Part shown: one piece after another, positions 1 to 7,509 of the stretch | Layout: every line of letters begins with the position of its first letter | Numbering within the stretch: the stretch's first letter is position 1 | Source: Aureibacillus halotolerans | GTDB lineage: Bacteria; Bacillota; Bacilli; Bacillales; DSM-28697 | Assembly: GCF_004363045.1 (NCBI RefSeq) | Contig: NZ_SNYJ01000002.1 | Coordinates: 277,922-341,921, forward strand | Length of the DNA stretch: 64,000 nt | Direction of reading: 5' to 3' | Translations under genes and position numbers: made by a program | The notes under the pieces: generated by a model | Database searches by the model: none | What the model was told of the DNA's origin: nothing | What the model saw: the letters and a program-made list of their open reading frames with translations, nothing else

Positions 1-135
1 TTGAATAATATCACCAGGTTCTCCAAAGTGAACTTCATTCAACGTTTCTTCATCTTCATCTGTTAAGAGAACCGTATCATCGGCTGGTGGTGGTCCTGAG
101 TTTGGTTTATTCTTCGATTTGTTCCTTTTTTTCAT
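1..135 (-). CDS. N-terminus of an unidentified protein, cut by the window edge
   Basis: Only the first 45 codons are present; the gene continues beyond base 1. The start ATG lies at 135-133, just after the stop of the upstream lipoprotein gene, whose last codons (GAGGAGTGA) also form the ribosome site. The residues are a basic start (MKKRNKSKNKPNSG), a proline stretch and an acidic tail with TVLLTDEDEET. There is no signal peptide, so the product is probably cytoplasmic at this end. Not enough remains to name a family. It is the third gene of a tightly coupled minus-strand operon. Confidence 0.65.
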   Translation of the reverse strand, partial: MKKRNKSKNKPNSGPPPADDTVLLTDEDEETLNEVHFGEPGDIIQ

Positions 136-140
136 TTAAA

Positions 141-2009
141 TCACTCCTCTTGCTCAACAGTTGTCTCTGAGACTTTGCTATTCGTAAACAGAATCTGTTG
201 ATATCCTTGGGCACCAGGCATTTGTTCAAGTGTGATATTAATGACACTTGAATTTGCTAATGAAAGCTCGAAAGGCCCGTATTGTACAATGTCATCAAGA
301 CTTATCTGTCGAACCACCTCGCCACCTACAGAAAACGTTATTAGGCTTGTGCCATACCCTTTTCCAGAAGTTGCTTCACTAACCGCAATTGAGCCCGAGA
401 AGCTTCTTTGATTCGGAGAAGCAAAAATATCAAATGTTGGATTGTCGCCAGAAGGTCCGCTTGATACCGCAATAGCATTGAACCACTGTTCGCCATTGAC
501 ATCGGAAAAAAATTGCCCTGTCGCTGCATTAATGGCGATCTCTTTCTGATAGGCGGTTCGTGACAGCCAAGGCTGATCAACTAATAGTTCTTCCACTAAT
601 GAGATGCTTCGCTGCTCCTGCAAGCTAAGTGTTGTGCTCATTTGATCAACTGTCCATTTAAATAAATTTGTGTGTTCGGATAACGTTTGATCGAATGTAA
701 ATTGAACAGAGAAAGGGCCACTTTCTCCAGCAGCTAAATCAATGTTAAGCTGTCCTTTAGCCGTCAGTTCAGTGCCGGGAAGTTTGGCATAGACGGTTTT
801 TGATGTTTGCAAATCTTGGTTAGCTTGGACAGTACCTGATATAGTTAAAACTTCATCGCTTGCTTTGAATGAAGAAAATGACAACTCATATTCTGAGTTA
901 ATAAGTCTACCGTTAAGCGGTGTTGTATCTTGTGACAACCGCTTCACAGCTGGTGCCATTGTTTTAGGTGTAACTGGATTTACAACGACTTCTCTTAAAG
1001 GCTGCTCATTGTTTGCCCACGAAAAAGATACTTGCTCAAGGGTGTTTTCTGGTGATGGAAACGCTGCTGTAGCTAAAGCGTTGTCTTGTTCTAATTGGTA
1101 AACAGACCAGTTTCCTGATTGAATCGTTTTTCCGTTTGTAAGTGTAGCTCTTGCCGTTATAGGAAGCTTATCCATCCAGCGCGCAATCGGTCCTTCGATA
1201 CGAAAGAATAACTTCCGAGTATCTTCATGAACACCATCTCCGAGAAATGTGATCGTTCCTTGCTCCATATTTTCAAAAATAATTTGCTCGCGTTGAAACA
1301 TTTGCCCTGGTTGAAGTAAATAGGACGCTTTGTATTGGACAAAGGCGATCCATTGCGCTTCATAAATTTCGCCTGTGACTCTTGGTAGTTGTTTCTCAAT
1401 ATCTTGCAAGCTTTTCAAAGCAGAATGTGCACCGGCGGTATCTTCTTTTGAAATCGCTGCGGATATCTGATTGGTTAAGGGTTGAATTAAGGTGTTCCGA
1501 ACATATTGATCTGCCTCTTTTCGAATCGCTGCGACATCATCTTCTAGTGGGAGGGATGGCATGAACTGGACATCTTCTTCGAATTGATTAAGCTCTTTAT
1601 AATACGCTGACACTTCCGTAATATCAGGTTCGAACGCCGAAGTCTGCCATTGATCAACCGTTCCTTTTAACGAGGTAATTGTTTGATTAAGCTCTAATAA
1701 GGAAGCAAGCTGTTCTGGGCTAAGGTTTGTCCTTTCCTCATTTGAAAATTGATTCAACAAAAGGCTGGCTTGTTCTTGACGAGTTTTTATAAGATTCATT
1801 CGTCCATCATAATAAGACAATTCGTCTTCTGAGTAGGTTAACATTTGGTCGTAGAGACTTTTTGCTTTTTCGAACTCCATCCCTGTAATCGCTTCTTCGG
1901 CCTGTTCTAATAAACTTTGAAAATTAGCGTCTTGAGGTTTTGATGCTAATTCTTGACTACAAGCACCTAAAATCAATAGTAAAAAGAAGGTGTATAGGTA
2001 TTTTGTCAT
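141..2009 (-). CDS. Large lipoprotein of unknown function
   Basis: 622 residues. The chosen start (ATG at 2009) follows AAGGAAGGTGG and overlaps the upstream stop as ATGA; a longer reading adds 28 residues copied from the neighbour's coding sequence. The N-terminus is a lipoprotein signal (KYLYTFFLLLILGACSQ) with lipobox LGAC, so the protein should be anchored outside the membrane. Residues 25-250 look mostly helical and charged, with coiled-coil character. The C-terminal half looks beta-rich and contains repeated segments that speak of extracellular binding domains. No catalytic motif was recognised. Translational coupling to the two flanking genes suggests one envelope-associated complex; that is inference. 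Confidence 0.75.
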   Translation of the reverse strand: MTKYLYTFFLLLILGACSQELASKPQDANFQSLLEQAEEAITGMEFEKAKSLYDQMLTYSEDELSYYDGRMNLIKTRQEQASLLLNQFSNEERTNLSPEQLASLLELNQTITSLKGTVDQWQTSAFEPDITEVSAYYKELNQFEEDVQFMPSLPLEDDVAAIRKEADQYVRNTLIQPLTNQISAAISKEDTAGAHSALKSLQDIEKQLPRVTGEIYEAQWIAFVQYKASYLLQPGQMFQREQIIFENMEQGTITFLGDGVHEDTRKLFFRIEGPIARWMDKLPITARATLTNGKTIQSGNWSVYQLEQDNALATAAFPSPENTLEQVSFSWANNEQPLREVVVNPVTPKTMAPAVKRLSQDTTPLNGRLINSEYELSFSSFKASDEVLTISGTVQANQDLQTSKTVYAKLPGTELTAKGQLNIDLAAGESGPFSVQFTFDQTLSEHTNLFKWTVDQMSTTLSLQEQRSISLVEELLVDQPWLSRTAYQKEIAINAATGQFFSDVNGEQWFNAIAVSSGPSGDNPTFDIFASPNQRSFSGSIAVSEATSGKGYGTSLITFSVGGEVVRQISLDDIVQYGPFELSLANSSVINITLEQMPGAQGYQQILFTNSKVSETTVEQEE

Positions 2010-2644
2010 TTTGCCACCTTCCTTTTTTGCCACAACCTGTTCGTTAGTGTGATGAAAATGACCAAAAAGAGCATGACGGCAAATGCTGCCCACATTGGAG
2101 AGAAGGGCACGCCATTGGTTTTTGGTTCGTAGATCAGTACGGTAGATTGTTCCCCAAGTGCGACAGTAGATTCATCAATCTTTTCTCCACCAATCACAGA
2201 TTTTACAATCCCTTCAACGGAGACGGTCTCGGGTAAAATTTGCAAATTATCAAACGTAATAACTGGCCAATTCTCGTTAAGATCATGTTTTGCGTTTTCC
2301 CGTAGCTCAGCAGCTTCAGACGGATAAACGCTAGAAAAATCCGAAAAAGGAAGCAAGTAATTTTCTGAAGATAATTGACTAAAAGAATCAAACAATAGGA
2401 TAGCTTCTAGAGAATCTGCTGTTTCTATAATTCGTCCCAATTCTAATGTGGAGCCACCGGAATCTTCATTCATCTTGTCAATGTTTTGATTTAATTGGGT
2501 TTCGATCGTCTCTTTATTAGCTTCCTCTGTAGAATAAGGTAAAATGAACTTCCCATTCCCATTCGTCTCAACAAAACTCGCAGACGATTGGCACCCAACC
2601 AAAAGACTAGTAAGCAATAAAATAATACAAATTGGTCCTTTCAT
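2006..2644 (-). CDS. Lipoprotein with C-terminal membrane anchor, unknown function
   Basis: 212 residues, start ATG at 2644 after GGAGGCGTACT. The N-terminus is a lipoprotein signal with lipobox LVGC (MKGPICIILLLTSLLVGCQ). A single strong membrane segment lies near residues 183-203 (MWAAFAVMLFLVIFITL), followed by a basic tail (QKRKVAK), so the central 160 residues should lie outside the cell between two anchors. The stop overlaps the next start (ATGA), so the two are translationally coupled. It is the first gene of the operon at the left edge. No family was recognised. Confidence 0.75.
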   Translation of the reverse strand: MKGPICIILLLTSLLVGCQSSASFVETNGNGKFILPYSTEEANKETIETQLNQNIDKMNEDSGGSTLELGRIIETADSLEAILLFDSFSQLSSENYLLPFSDFSSVYPSEAAELRENAKHDLNENWPVITFDNLQILPETVSVEGIVKSVIGGEKIDESTVALGEQSTVLIYEPKTNGVPFSPMWAAFAVMLFLVIFITLTNRLWQKRKVAK

Positions 2645-2778
2645 AGTACGCCTCCATAGATAAAATCCTACGTTATTATAGCAAACATTCCATAATTTAG
2701 ATTGTATCTATATGTAATTTATAAAGTTTAGTTCAAAGGTCCTATTTAAAGAAAAGAATATTGCTTATTCAACATTAA

Positions 2779-2823
2779 AAACCATGAGGTCGACGTGTTA
2801 AATGTCGTCACCCATGGTTTTCT
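2779..2823 (-). terminator. Terminator of the YflT-type gene
   Basis: Inverted repeat with outer arms AAAACCATG and CATGGTTTT and an inner GTCGACG/TGTCGTC part. Read on the minus strand it is followed by a T run, directly downstream of the stress-protein gene. Confidence 0.65.
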
Positions 2824-2844
2824 CAATTCAATAAGTTTTGTAAT

Positions 2845-3201
2845 TCAGCTCGTCGCCCAATGAGCGGCTTTCTCGCTGTCTGTGACAAATACGAAGAGGG
2901 AGCCGTGATCCATTTTTTCTTCGTACATCTCTGCTTCTTGAGCGGAAAGGCCAATCTCTTTCATTTTTGATCGAAGTTCGTCACCTTTTTTACGGAAGAT
3001 ATTTCCTGTATATTCAGTTAAACCTTGTTCTCTTAATCCGATCGTATTGGCGTCTGCTTTTTCAGCGACACGTTCAGTCCGGTCATCGTCATGAGTTAAG
3101 ATAAACACGTCCCGTGCTTCCACGCCTCGACTTTGCAGTTCTTTTACATCTTCAACTAATTTGACGTCATCCGTGTATTCGCGAACATATGGTTTTGTCA
3201 T
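2845..3201 (-). CDS. General stress protein of the YflT / 17M family
   Basis: 118 residues from ATG 3201, preceded by AGGAGG; a longer reading adds 22 residues without a ribosome site. The beginning (KPYVREYTDDVKLVEDVKEL) and the segment DVFILTHDDDRTERVA match what I know of the Heat_induced_stress YflT domain, a small cytoplasmic fold found in sigma-B-controlled proteins. The biochemical role is not known. It is monocistronic, with its own terminator. No clear sigma-B promoter was identified by eye. Family assignment is from motif memory. Confidence 0.7.
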   Translation of the reverse strand: MTKPYVREYTDDVKLVEDVKELQSRGVEARDVFILTHDDDRTERVAEKADANTIGLREQGLTEYTGNIFRKKGDELRSKMKEIGLSAQEAEMYEEKMDHGSLFVFVTDSEKAAHWATS

Positions 3202-3275
3202 GAGAATAACCTCCTGTGTATTTGGTGTACACAATAGGTATTCACGAGAAATCGCATGTTTAAACATCTTAAGAT

Positions 3276-4007
3276 TTACTTTTTGAGAAGGGCATTCATA
3301 CGTTCTGGAAAGTTTGTGATAATGCCTGAAACGCCTGCATCAATCCACGACTGAAGGTCTTTTTCTGCGTTTACAGTCCAAGGATACACGTGCAATCCGG
3401 TCTTTTCCGCTGCTGCTGCCGCGGCAGCAGAGATCCCTATGAACATCGGATGAAGTGAATAAATGTCGGCATCAATTGTTTGAACCAGCCGGTCGTGATG
3501 GACAGCGTTCATCGCATACAGGAGGCCAAGGCGAACGTCAGGATTTAAAGAAGCTAAGGCTTGCAAGCTATTGTGATCAAAGGAGGAGACTACAGTTGAA
3601 TCGATGCGCTTGTATTGTTGCAACACGTCAAGCACCTTCTGTTCAATGCCGTTGTAATAGCAAGGAATGTTTTTAATTTCAACATTGATCATGATCGTGG
3701 AAGGAATGGCTTCAAATACTTCTTGGAGTGTCGGAATTTTCTCTTCTTTGAAATCGTCAGAAAACCAGCTTCCTGCATCAAGCTGCTGAAGTTCATTAAT
3801 CGTCATTTCTCCGACCAGTCCGGAGCCATTTGATGTTCGGTCGACCGTATCATCGTGAATGACGGCAAGTTCACCATCCTTCGTTAAGTGAATATCCAAT
3901 TCAATGGCTGTTGCCCCAAGCTCAATGGCTCTATTAAATGCGGCCATCGTATTTTCTGGTGCGGTTCCAGATGCCCCTCTATGAGCAATGATTAATGGTT
4001 GTGCCAA
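3276..4007 (-). CDS. Glycerophosphodiester phosphodiesterase
   Basis: 243 residues from a TTG start at 4007 preceded by GGGAGG; the upstream ATG reading adds 14 residues and lacks a ribosome site. The sequence has the GDPD pattern: IAHRGASGTAPENTMAAF at the N-terminus, ELDIHLTKDGELAVIHDD for metal and catalytic residues, and a late WTVN segment. It hydrolyses glycerophosphodiesters to glycerol-3-phosphate and an alcohol, and being without a signal peptide it should act in the cytoplasm. Its length equals that of B. subtilis YqiK. An alanine run (AAAAAAA near residue 193) is unusual. It stands alone between two oppositely unrelated genes. Confidence 0.88.
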   Translation of the reverse strand: MAQPLIIAHRGASGTAPENTMAAFNRAIELGATAIELDIHLTKDGELAVIHDDTVDRTSNGSGLVGEMTINELQQLDAGSWFSDDFKEEKIPTLQEVFEAIPSTIMINVEIKNIPCYYNGIEQKVLDVLQQYKRIDSTVVSSFDHNSLQALASLNPDVRLGLLYAMNAVHHDRLVQTIDADIYSLHPMFIGISAAAAAAAEKTGLHVYPWTVNAEKDLQSWIDAGVSGIITNFPERMNALLKK

Positions 4008-4145
4008 CGCGAATTCCTCCCTTTTATGAATATACAGCAAGTGTAGCAAAAGAAGAGGGGACGTAGGAAAATTTCATTCAAGTTGTTTGTAAAGTTTTGT
4101 GAAGCCGCAATGTAGTCGTCATCTAAACAGTTTCCAAAAAAAATA

Positions 4146-4172
4146 AAAACGACCACGTTTAGCGGTCGTTTT
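4146..4172 (-). terminator. Terminator overlapping the end of the DUF1232 gene
   Basis: AAAACGACC and GGTCGTTTT pair around a 9-nt loop. The stop codon (4161-4159) lies in the loop and the last sense codons form one arm. Confidence 0.8.
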
Positions 4173-4602
4173 CAGGAAGATCATCGTGTGAAGTTTTCAT
4201 TGGTGCTGTCTGAGAATGGTCCTGGCTATCTTTCCAAGCTTCGAATTTTTTTAGATCATTATTGAAAGTTCGACCAACGAAGAGCAACACCGTGGCGTCA
4301 TCCAATAACCCAAAAGGCAAAAGAAAGTCTGGAATGATGTCAAGTGGAAAAGCAAAGTAGAGTAACCCTGCGATCAGGGCGATCATTGATTTTACGGGCA
4401 CATTTGTATATTCACGACGCACATATGCCATGATGAGATCGGAGCCTAAACGTAGCTTATGTGTCATCGCAGGCAGGAATGCTGGCTGCCCTTTTAAGTT
4501 TTGCTTTTCTCTTACGACTTGAACAAGGGAAACCATCGTTTCTTTATGTCGAAAAATGCTCTTTGCCATGGAAAATAGGCGAAAAATGTTCAACACTCTC
4601 AT
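4159..4602 (-). CDS. DUF1232 (YkvA-like) membrane-associated protein
   Basis: 147 residues. The signature PLDIIPDFLLPFGLLDDATVL near residues 87-107 is the DUF1232 core, preceded by a hydrophobic segment (SMIALIAGLLYFAF). The N-terminus is basic and the C-terminus (after about 115) is hydrophilic. Function is unknown; the family is widespread and thought to be membrane linked. The coding end is also one arm of its transcription terminator. The gene stands alone on the minus strand. Confidence 0.8.
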   Translation of the reverse strand: MRVLNIFRLFSMAKSIFRHKETMVSLVQVVREKQNLKGQPAFLPAMTHKLRLGSDLIMAYVRREYTNVPVKSMIALIAGLLYFAFPLDIIPDFLLPFGLLDDATVLLFVGRTFNNDLKKFEAWKDSQDHSQTAPMKTSHDDLPENDR

Positions 4603-4628
4603 TTAGAAACCCCTCCATTCGAGTTATC

Positions 4629-4772
4629 TTAATAGCGGGTTTTGTGATCTGTCTTTACGGCCTTGTCGTCTAGTCTTTTTTCAAGTCTCTCCATTTCTTC
4701 CTTATCAGAGAGCAAAGACTGTTTATTTTCTGACACTAATTCTTTAAACGACATATTTTTTCTTTTTCTCAA
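4629..4772 (-). CDS. FbpB-family small basic protein
   Basis: 47 residues, start TTG at 4772 preceded by AAAGGATGG. The protein begins MRKRKNMSFKELVSENKQSL, then a charged helix with DKEEMERLEKRLDDK. This fits the family of B. subtilis FbpB (basic N-terminus, FxELVxxNKxxLLxDK, lysine-rich end). FbpB works with the FsrA small RNA in the iron-sparing response, but family members are not all Fur regulated, and I see no convincing Fur box in the AT-rich upstream bases. Its role here is open. Confidence 0.7.
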   Translation of the reverse strand: MRKRKNMSFKELVSENKQSLLSDKEEMERLEKRLDDKAVKTDHKTRY

Positions 4773-5068
4773 CGAAATCGCCATCCTTTTTGTCATTTAT
4801 TGCGGAAAATCGTCTGTTATTGAAATCAATTAATTTTAATAAAGAAATTTTCAAACTTATTATATCATTAACTATAGATCAAAAGTAACATTGATAGCAA
4901 ATTTAACAAAACTGTCACGTTTGCTAAGAAGAAGGTCATTCTTAGAGAAATAGCAGCGTTTGCAAAGGTTAACAAACATTCGCTTACTTTATCCGATGTA
5001 AAAGGATCGTAAAGAAAATCCGGCGCCTTGAAAACGGTTGCCTGTCTTCATATTTGTGATTTCTTTGT

Positions 5069-5085
5069 TTACATAGTTGCCTCCT
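5069..5085 (-). other. Ribosome site followed by start-stop ATGTAA
   Basis: On the minus strand AGGAGG (5085-5080) is followed after five bases by ATG immediately followed by TAA. No longer ORF follows in that frame. It may be a decayed gene start or a minimal ORF. Confidence 0.35.
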
Positions 5086-5118
5086 CTATTTTAACGCACC
5101 ACCCTTTGGTATCATTAT

Positions 5119-5164
5119 TAGAAACAACATTGAATTCTTAAATACAATTTCAGTGTTGTTTCTA
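5119..5164. repeat. Inverted repeat at the edge of repeat locus R1
   Basis: AGAAACAACA (5120-5129) and TGTTGTTTCT (5154-5163) form a perfect 10-bp stem around a 24-bp AT-rich loop. No T run follows. It lies in a stretch without genes between the FbpB-like gene and R1. Confidence 0.5.
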
Positions 5165-5391
5165 TACTAAGTTACTCTCCTACGATTCCTTATTTGGTAA
5201 CGACGTAAACGAGGGATTTCAAAAAGCATGTTAAACGATAGCTGTGTTTCTACTATATAAGACGACTTTCGCAGTGCAAAAAACACCTTCAATGTTGGCA
5301 GTGCTTGAGTAGTAAGGTGAGATAGATCGATTGACTTCAAAGAAAACACGATGAGGTCTTTTCGAGTCGATGTTGCAATCACGATCGCTTC

Positions 5392-5505
5392 GTCAAAATA
5401 CTTCGCATTCCGCGGGCACGGCTTCAGCTTCCTCGGAAAGCAAAAGCGGCTTTCCTGCGGGATCTTCAGCTCGCGCTGTTCCCGCAGGAGTCTGCGTATT
5501 TTGAC
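5392..5505 (+). repeat. Structured repeat core, copy A1
   Basis: Outer arms GTCAAAATAC (5392-5401) and GTATTTTGAC (5496-5505) are perfectly complementary. Inside, CCTGCGGG/CCCGCAGG enclose CAGC-TCGC-GCTG, and CCG..CGG arms close a second hairpin. The right flank (TACGCTGATGTTTGTTTCTG) is shared with the other copies. Confidence 0.85.
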
Positions 5506-5882
5506 TACGCTGATGTTTGTTTCTGCATAATTTTTTTATTTGTCCGGGTCTCGTATAACGAGTAAGAAATTGTGTTATGGCGTGTTGTTTACTAAACAAG
5601 ATAAGTAAGTGCATCTTTTCAGCAAAGTTATATCACCTAGTGCAATGTGATACAGCAGTGGACAAATGCTTAGATAACTTGCGCAGAGCAAAAATCATCT
5701 ACAACACTGGCTGAGCTTGAGTCGACGCGAAGTGATATAGATCAATTGACCGAATGATGCCGGTGCTCACAATTCTGTATTTCTGAAAGGTCGTCTTTCA
5801 GTAATGAAACTGACATCTACCCCTTAATCACTAAAAGAGTCTTTTTTGAAAGTAATTAAATCATAAATGCGGATCATTAAAA

Positions 5883-5993
5883 GCAGCCACTAGCGAGACT
5901 CCAGCGGGAAAGCGAGCTAAGCGAGACCCCACAGAGCGCGCACGCGATCGAGGAGGCTCGCAGTTCGCCCGCGGAAAGCGAGCGTATGGCAGC
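5883..5993 (+). repeat. Type-2 GC-rich repeat core
   Basis: Begins GCAGCCACTAGCGAGACTCC, contains GCGAGACCCC and GAGGAGGCTCGC, and ends GCCCGCGGAAAGCGAGC followed by a GTATGGCAGC. The architecture (ACTCC.GCGGGAA, GAGGAGGCT, CCCGCGGAAAGCGA) is that of the A core read in reverse, so the two are distant relatives. In the other loci only its ends are present, around a different interior. Confidence 0.7.
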
Positions 5994-6221
5994 TTGCATA
6001 GAAAGCGACCCTACTATTGAATTTCAGATTTACTCAGCTATATTTAAGCGTGGCTGCAAAATGTAAGGTGCGAAAGTTGAGTATATAAGGTGTTGAAACA
6101 TAATAAAGATGTCAATCTTTACGGGTTCACTCATCGAAAATGCTGCTTTGTTGCGGAAGAGAAGTGGTGGACATAAAAAGGACATATTTATTTCATAAAA
6201 AGATCTTGTTTAGAAAATAGT

Positions 6222-6250
6222 TTGGCTATCTTTAAGGGTTATAGTATAAA
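6222..6250 (+). promoter_or_regulatory. Candidate sigma-A promoter of the acidic lipoprotein
   Basis: TTGGCT and TATAAA with a 17-bp spacer, about 60 bases upstream of the start codon. Confidence 0.5.
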
Positions 6251-6310
6251 TGTGCTTAACAAACAGCACACGAACATAACTTTTGGTTGAATTTAAGGAG
6301 GACGTTTCAT

Positions 6311-6592
6311 TTGAATAAGAAAATCGTATTTTCATCAGCTGTACTTGCATTTGGACTATTAGCAGGATGCTCATCCGGTGGAGAAGAGCCAGCAGGCGGC
6401 ACTGACACTGAAGTACCAGCTGGAACAGATGAAACAACAGGTACTGACGACGCAGCAACAGATGAAACAACTGGTACAGATGACGCAGCGACTGACGATG
6501 CGACAGATGATGCAGCAACAGATGACGCTTCTGATGATGCAGCAACAGAAGGTGCAGACGAAGCTACAGATTCTGATTCCTCTGGATCGTAA
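6311..6592 (+). CDS. Small acidic repeat lipoprotein
   Basis: 93 residues, TTG start at 6311 after AAGGAGG. The N-terminus is a lipoprotein signal (KKIVFSSAVLAFGLLAGC) with lipobox LAGC. The mature part is almost only Thr, Asp, Ala, Glu and Gly, built from imperfect TDDAATD and TDETTG units that are also repeated at the DNA level, so its length probably varies between strains. There are no lysines or arginines after the signal. Such a chain should be disordered, strongly negative and displayed outside the membrane. It has its own promoter and terminator. Function unknown. Confidence 0.8.
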   Translation: MNKKIVFSSAVLAFGLLAGCSSGGEEPAGGTDTEVPAGTDETTGTDDAATDETTGTDDAATDDATDDAATDDASDDAATEGADEATDSDSSGS

Positions 6593-6668
6593 CAACCGGA
6601 AACGATTGACAGACGTCAATTACGCTTAATCAAGATTTTCTCCCTCCCCCTGAACGAATATATTATAG

Positions 6669-6696
6669 GACTAGCCTTATGGCTGGTCTTTTTTTT
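6669..6696 (+). terminator. Terminator after the acidic lipoprotein
   Basis: GACTAGCC-TTAT-GGCTGGTC followed by eight T. Confidence 0.85.
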
Positions 6697-6792
6697 GCAT
6701 GTTTGTCCTTACACGAAGAGCTGTGATGGATTTATGATACAATCAGTCAAAAGAATGAAGTCGATTTTAAAAGGTTGAAGGAGGACTTTGGA

Positions 6793-7509
6793 TTGAGCGC
6801 ATTTAAAGTACTGGTGGCAGATGACGATCCAAATGTAGTGGAAATCATCCGTCTTTATTTTGATACACAAAATATTTCGCTTGTGACTGCAGAGAACGGT
6901 GCAGTTGCGCTTGAGATGGTAGAAACTCAACAGCCTGATGTCATTTTGTTGGATGTTATGATGCCAGTGATGGATGGCTATGATGCATGCCGAGAAATTC
7001 GTAAAAAACATGATACACCCATTATCATGTTAACCGCAAAAAATGAAGAGTTCGATCGTGTTTTAGGCCTTGAACTTGGTGCTGATGATTATGTCACAAA
7101 GCCTTTCTCACCACGAGAACTTGTTGCACGGATCAAAGCGATCTTTCGACGGATGCAGCCAAGGCAAGTGGACAAGGCCGCAGAAGAGGTGATGCAGGAA
7201 ATCCGTTTCCCGCAGCTCTCGATTTTTTTACATCGGCGAGAAGTCATTGCAGGTGGAGAGAAAATCACACTTCGTCCGAAGGAATTTGATCTGTTGACGT
7301 ATTTAGCGAAATCACCTGGAAGTGTGTATACGCGTGAGCAGCTTTTAGAGCATGTGTGGGGCTATGATTTTCTTGGAGATATTCGCACAGTAGATGTTCA
7401 TGTGAAAAAGCTTCGTCAAAAATTACGTGTTCCACTCAAGGCAGATTGCATTCATACAGTGTGGGGCGTCGGCTACAAATTTGAGGTGGAGAACGAATGG
7501 GGCACTTAA
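6793..7509 (+). CDS. OmpR-family response regulator
   Basis: 238 residues, TTG start at 6793 after GAAGGAGG. The receiver domain (1-120) has the acid pocket D10-D12, phosphoacceptor D54 in LLDVMMP, T81 and K103 in TKPFSP. The DNA-binding winged helix (about 140-235) has RPKEFDLLTYL and the closing VWGVGYKF. It overlaps the sensor kinase gene by 13 bp, so the two form one operon and surely one signalling pair. Which signal or regulon is served cannot be told; the acidic lipoprotein upstream is separated by a terminator. Confidence 0.93.
   Translation: MSAFKVLVADDDPNVVEIIRLYFDTQNISLVTAENGAVALEMVETQQPDVILLDVMMPVMDGYDACREIRKKHDTPIIMLTAKNEEFDRVLGLELGADDYVTKPFSPRELVARIKAIFRRMQPRQVDKAAEEVMQEIRFPQLSIFLHRREVIAGGEKITLRPKEFDLLTYLAKSPGSVYTREQLLEHVWGYDFLGDIRTVDVHVKKLRQKLRVPLKADCIHTVWGVGYKFEVENEWGT

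Larger units (their letters stand above)
5265..6077 (+). repeat. Repeat locus R1, TIR-bounded noncoding composite element
   Basis: About 810 bp without a credible gene. It is bounded by ACTTTCGCA (5265-5273) and TGCGAAAGT (6069-6077). The 8-mer TATATAAG occurs just outside both ends (5254-5261 and 6082-6089), which would be a target duplication. Inside, in order: module F (5265-5333), a B cassette fragment, core A1 (5392-5505), an E segment, a second F (about 5679-5746), module G, a type-2 core (5883-5993) and module C. The same modules recur at five other places in the window. Short ORFs here are out-of-frame readings of the repeats. Confidence 0.8.

Noticed and set aside
5393..5614. Reading frame of 73 codons across core A1, and similar ones in the other repeat loci
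   Set aside because: No ribosome site, the frame differs between copies, and the sequence is explained by the repeat structure.
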